From: CAZSNT01 sp964607765
GTDB lineage: Bacteria; Verrucomicrobiota; Lentisphaeria; Oligosphaerales; JABHEG01
NCBI GenBank assembly: GCA_964607765.1
Contig: CAZSNT010000012.1
Coordinates: forward strand, 1-64,000
Direction of reading: 5' to 3'
DNA: 64,000 nucleotides
Part shown: positions 63,107 to 64,000 of the stretch, one piece after another
How the letters are laid out: every line of letters begins with the position of its first letter
Position numbering within the stretch: the first letter of the stretch is position 1
Position numbers and translations under genes: made by a program
Notes under the pieces: generated by a model
Database searches by the model: none
Told to the model about the DNA's origin: nothing
What the model saw: the letters and a program-made list of their open reading frames with translations, nothing else

Positions 63107-64000
63107 TCAGTTCACCTCGATCTCGACGCCTTCGCCACTGTAGAGGTCGAGGGCGCCTTCCAGTTCGATCTTGAGCACGGTCACGTCGTCGTCAAGGGCG
63201 TCGTGGGGGATGTCGACGGAGAGGACGCCGGGGACGTTGAGCCAGCCGGCGCCGCCGACCCGCTTGTAGGTGCACTCGGCGCCGTTGCCGAGGACCGAGA
63301 TGCGGCGGATGTCGTTGCGGACGCCTTTGATGCCGGTGTTCTCTTTGGGCAGGTGCGCCAGGTAGAGGTAGATGGTGTCGCGGGCCTTGTTGAGGCTGCT
63401 GAAGTGGTAGGCGTAGCCATGGGGCAAGCCCCGGGTCGTGCCGTAGACCGCCTCGGCATGCTTGTGCACCCAGCGGCCCAGGGCCTCCAGGAGCTCGACC
63501 TGGCGGGCGGGGATTACGCCGTGCTCGTCCGGGCCGACGTTGAGAAGCATGTTGCCGCCCATGCCGAGGCATTCGCAGAACATGGTGATGATCTCGTACG
63601 GGCTCTTGTAGGCCTTCTCACTGCCGGTGTAGGACCAAGTGTTGTTGGTGGTCACGCAGAGCTCCCAAGCCCCCCCCGGCGGGTGTACAGGAATGAACTG
63701 CTCCGGCGTCTCGTAGTCGCCGTACCCGGACAGACGAGAGTTGACGATGGTGCGCGGGCAGATGTCGTGGATGAAGTCGCGAAGCTCGGGACAGCGGTAG
63801 TCGTAGCCGGCGCGTTGCAGCATGACGTCGAACCAGAGCAGGTCGATGTTCCCGTAGTCGCGGAGGATCTCGTTCAGCTGGGCGCGGTGGAAGTCCAGGA
63901 AGCGCTCCCACTTCGCCCGATGCTCGGCGCTGTCGCTGAGGTCCACGGTGCGTTGGTGCTCGGTCCAGATCCCGCGGTAGTTGGTGGGGACGTTGCGGAG
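63107..64000 (-). CDS. GH29 alpha-L-fucosidase, 5' part outside the window
   Basis: C-terminal 297 codons; the frame is open to the window edge (LRNVPTNYRGIWTEHQRTVD). ELRDFIHDICPRTIVNSR, NIDLLWFD (the nucleophile Asp of GH29), NNTWSYTG, NMLLNVGPDEHG and a C-terminal beta-sandwich (VTVLKIELEGALDLYSGEGV) are all present. GH29 is a retaining exo-fucosidase family acting on alpha-1,2/3/4/6-linked fucose. Any signal peptide is not visible. Upstream of a sulfatase on the same strand; with the GH95 enzymes it supports a fucosylated substrate. Confidence 0.9.
   Translation of the reverse strand, partial: LRNVPTNYRGIWTEHQRTVDLSDSAEHRAKWERFLDFHRAQLNEILRDYGNIDLLWFDVMLQRAGYDYRCPELRDFIHDICPRTIVNSRLSGYGDYETPEQFIPVHPPGGAWELCVTTNNTWSYTGSEKAYKSPYEIITMFCECLGMGGNMLLNVGPDEHGVIPARQVELLEALGRWVHKHAEAVYGTTRGLPHGYAYHFSSLNKARDTIYLYLAHLPKENTGIKGVRNDIRRISVLGNGAECTYKRVGGAGWLNVPGVLSVDIPHDALDDDVTVLKIELEGALDLYSGEGVEIEVN

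Overview
The window is a GC-rich (roughly 60 %) metagenome-style contig segment that looks like a member of the PVC superphylum (Kiritimatiellota, Lentisphaerota, Verrucomicrobiota or Planctomycetota). The evidence is the density of formylglycine-type sulfatases (eight intact or near-intact, one internally deleted, one N-terminal relic), secreted PQQ/TolB-type propellers with c-haem motifs, a DUF6288-like PDZ/HEAT lipoprotein, URO-D-like proteins beside sugar genes, and a planctomycete-like RAYT transposase with its REP hairpins. No rRNA or tRNA was recognised, so the phylum is an inference. Two runs of exactly 100 N (874-973 and 20335-20434) are scaffold gaps, both lying inside tandem palindromic arrays.

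Layout. 1-1130: a RAYT (IS200-like) transposase between inverted REP hairpins, with a 71-bp tandem array. 1144-4205: a GH28-like beta-helix enzyme and a divergent DUF4143 ATPase. 4348-18956: a minus-strand secreted polysaccharide block with an SGNH-GH95-SGNH giant, an alpha/beta-hydrolase-sulfatase fusion, a PQQ propeller, a large unknown secreted protein and a sulfatase, divergent from an AraC regulator (19060-19992) across a perfect palindromic operator candidate. 19993-20698: gene-free, with a 142-bp MITE-like element inserted in a palindromic array. 20699-24985: FabK/nitronate-monooxygenase-like enzyme, sulfatase, second DUF4143 ATPase. 25349-33443: a tightly overlapping operon with PDZ/HEAT lipoprotein, SASA esterase, and a FIST-DUF1080-propeller-dihaem fusion. 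33870-37138: M48 metallopeptidase plus three tandem AIM24 paralogues, the only clearly housekeeping-like block. 37171-47795: two GH94 phosphorylases intermixed with a decayed duplicate of the intact sulfatase-DUF4838 pair at 43939-47795. 47904-57181: a run of GH95-like, sulfatase, six-hairpin-type glycosidase, sulfatase and an unknown small protein. 57202-57449: inverted 12-mer arrays. 57500-64000: sulfatase, ASST-like propeller, URO-D-like protein, sulfatase and an edge-truncated GH29 fucosidase.

How the genes fit together. GH95 and GH29 are exo-fucosidase families, GH28-like enzymes attack uronate backbones, and the sulfatases are of the Cys type. Together they suggest desulfation and depolymerisation of a sulfated, fucose-containing polysaccharide (algal fucoidan or host glycans such as mucin). 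GH94 phosphorylases would process released disaccharides in the cytoplasm. No transporter, SusC/D pair, or formylglycine-generating or anSME enzyme is in the window, so uptake and sulfatase maturation must be encoded elsewhere.

Most unusual here: the multi-domain fusions (SGNH-GH95-SGNH; hydrolase-sulfatase; FIST-DUF1080-propeller-dihaem), the repeated truncated gene remnants carrying intact start sites and signal peptides, and several distinct families of palindromic repeats.
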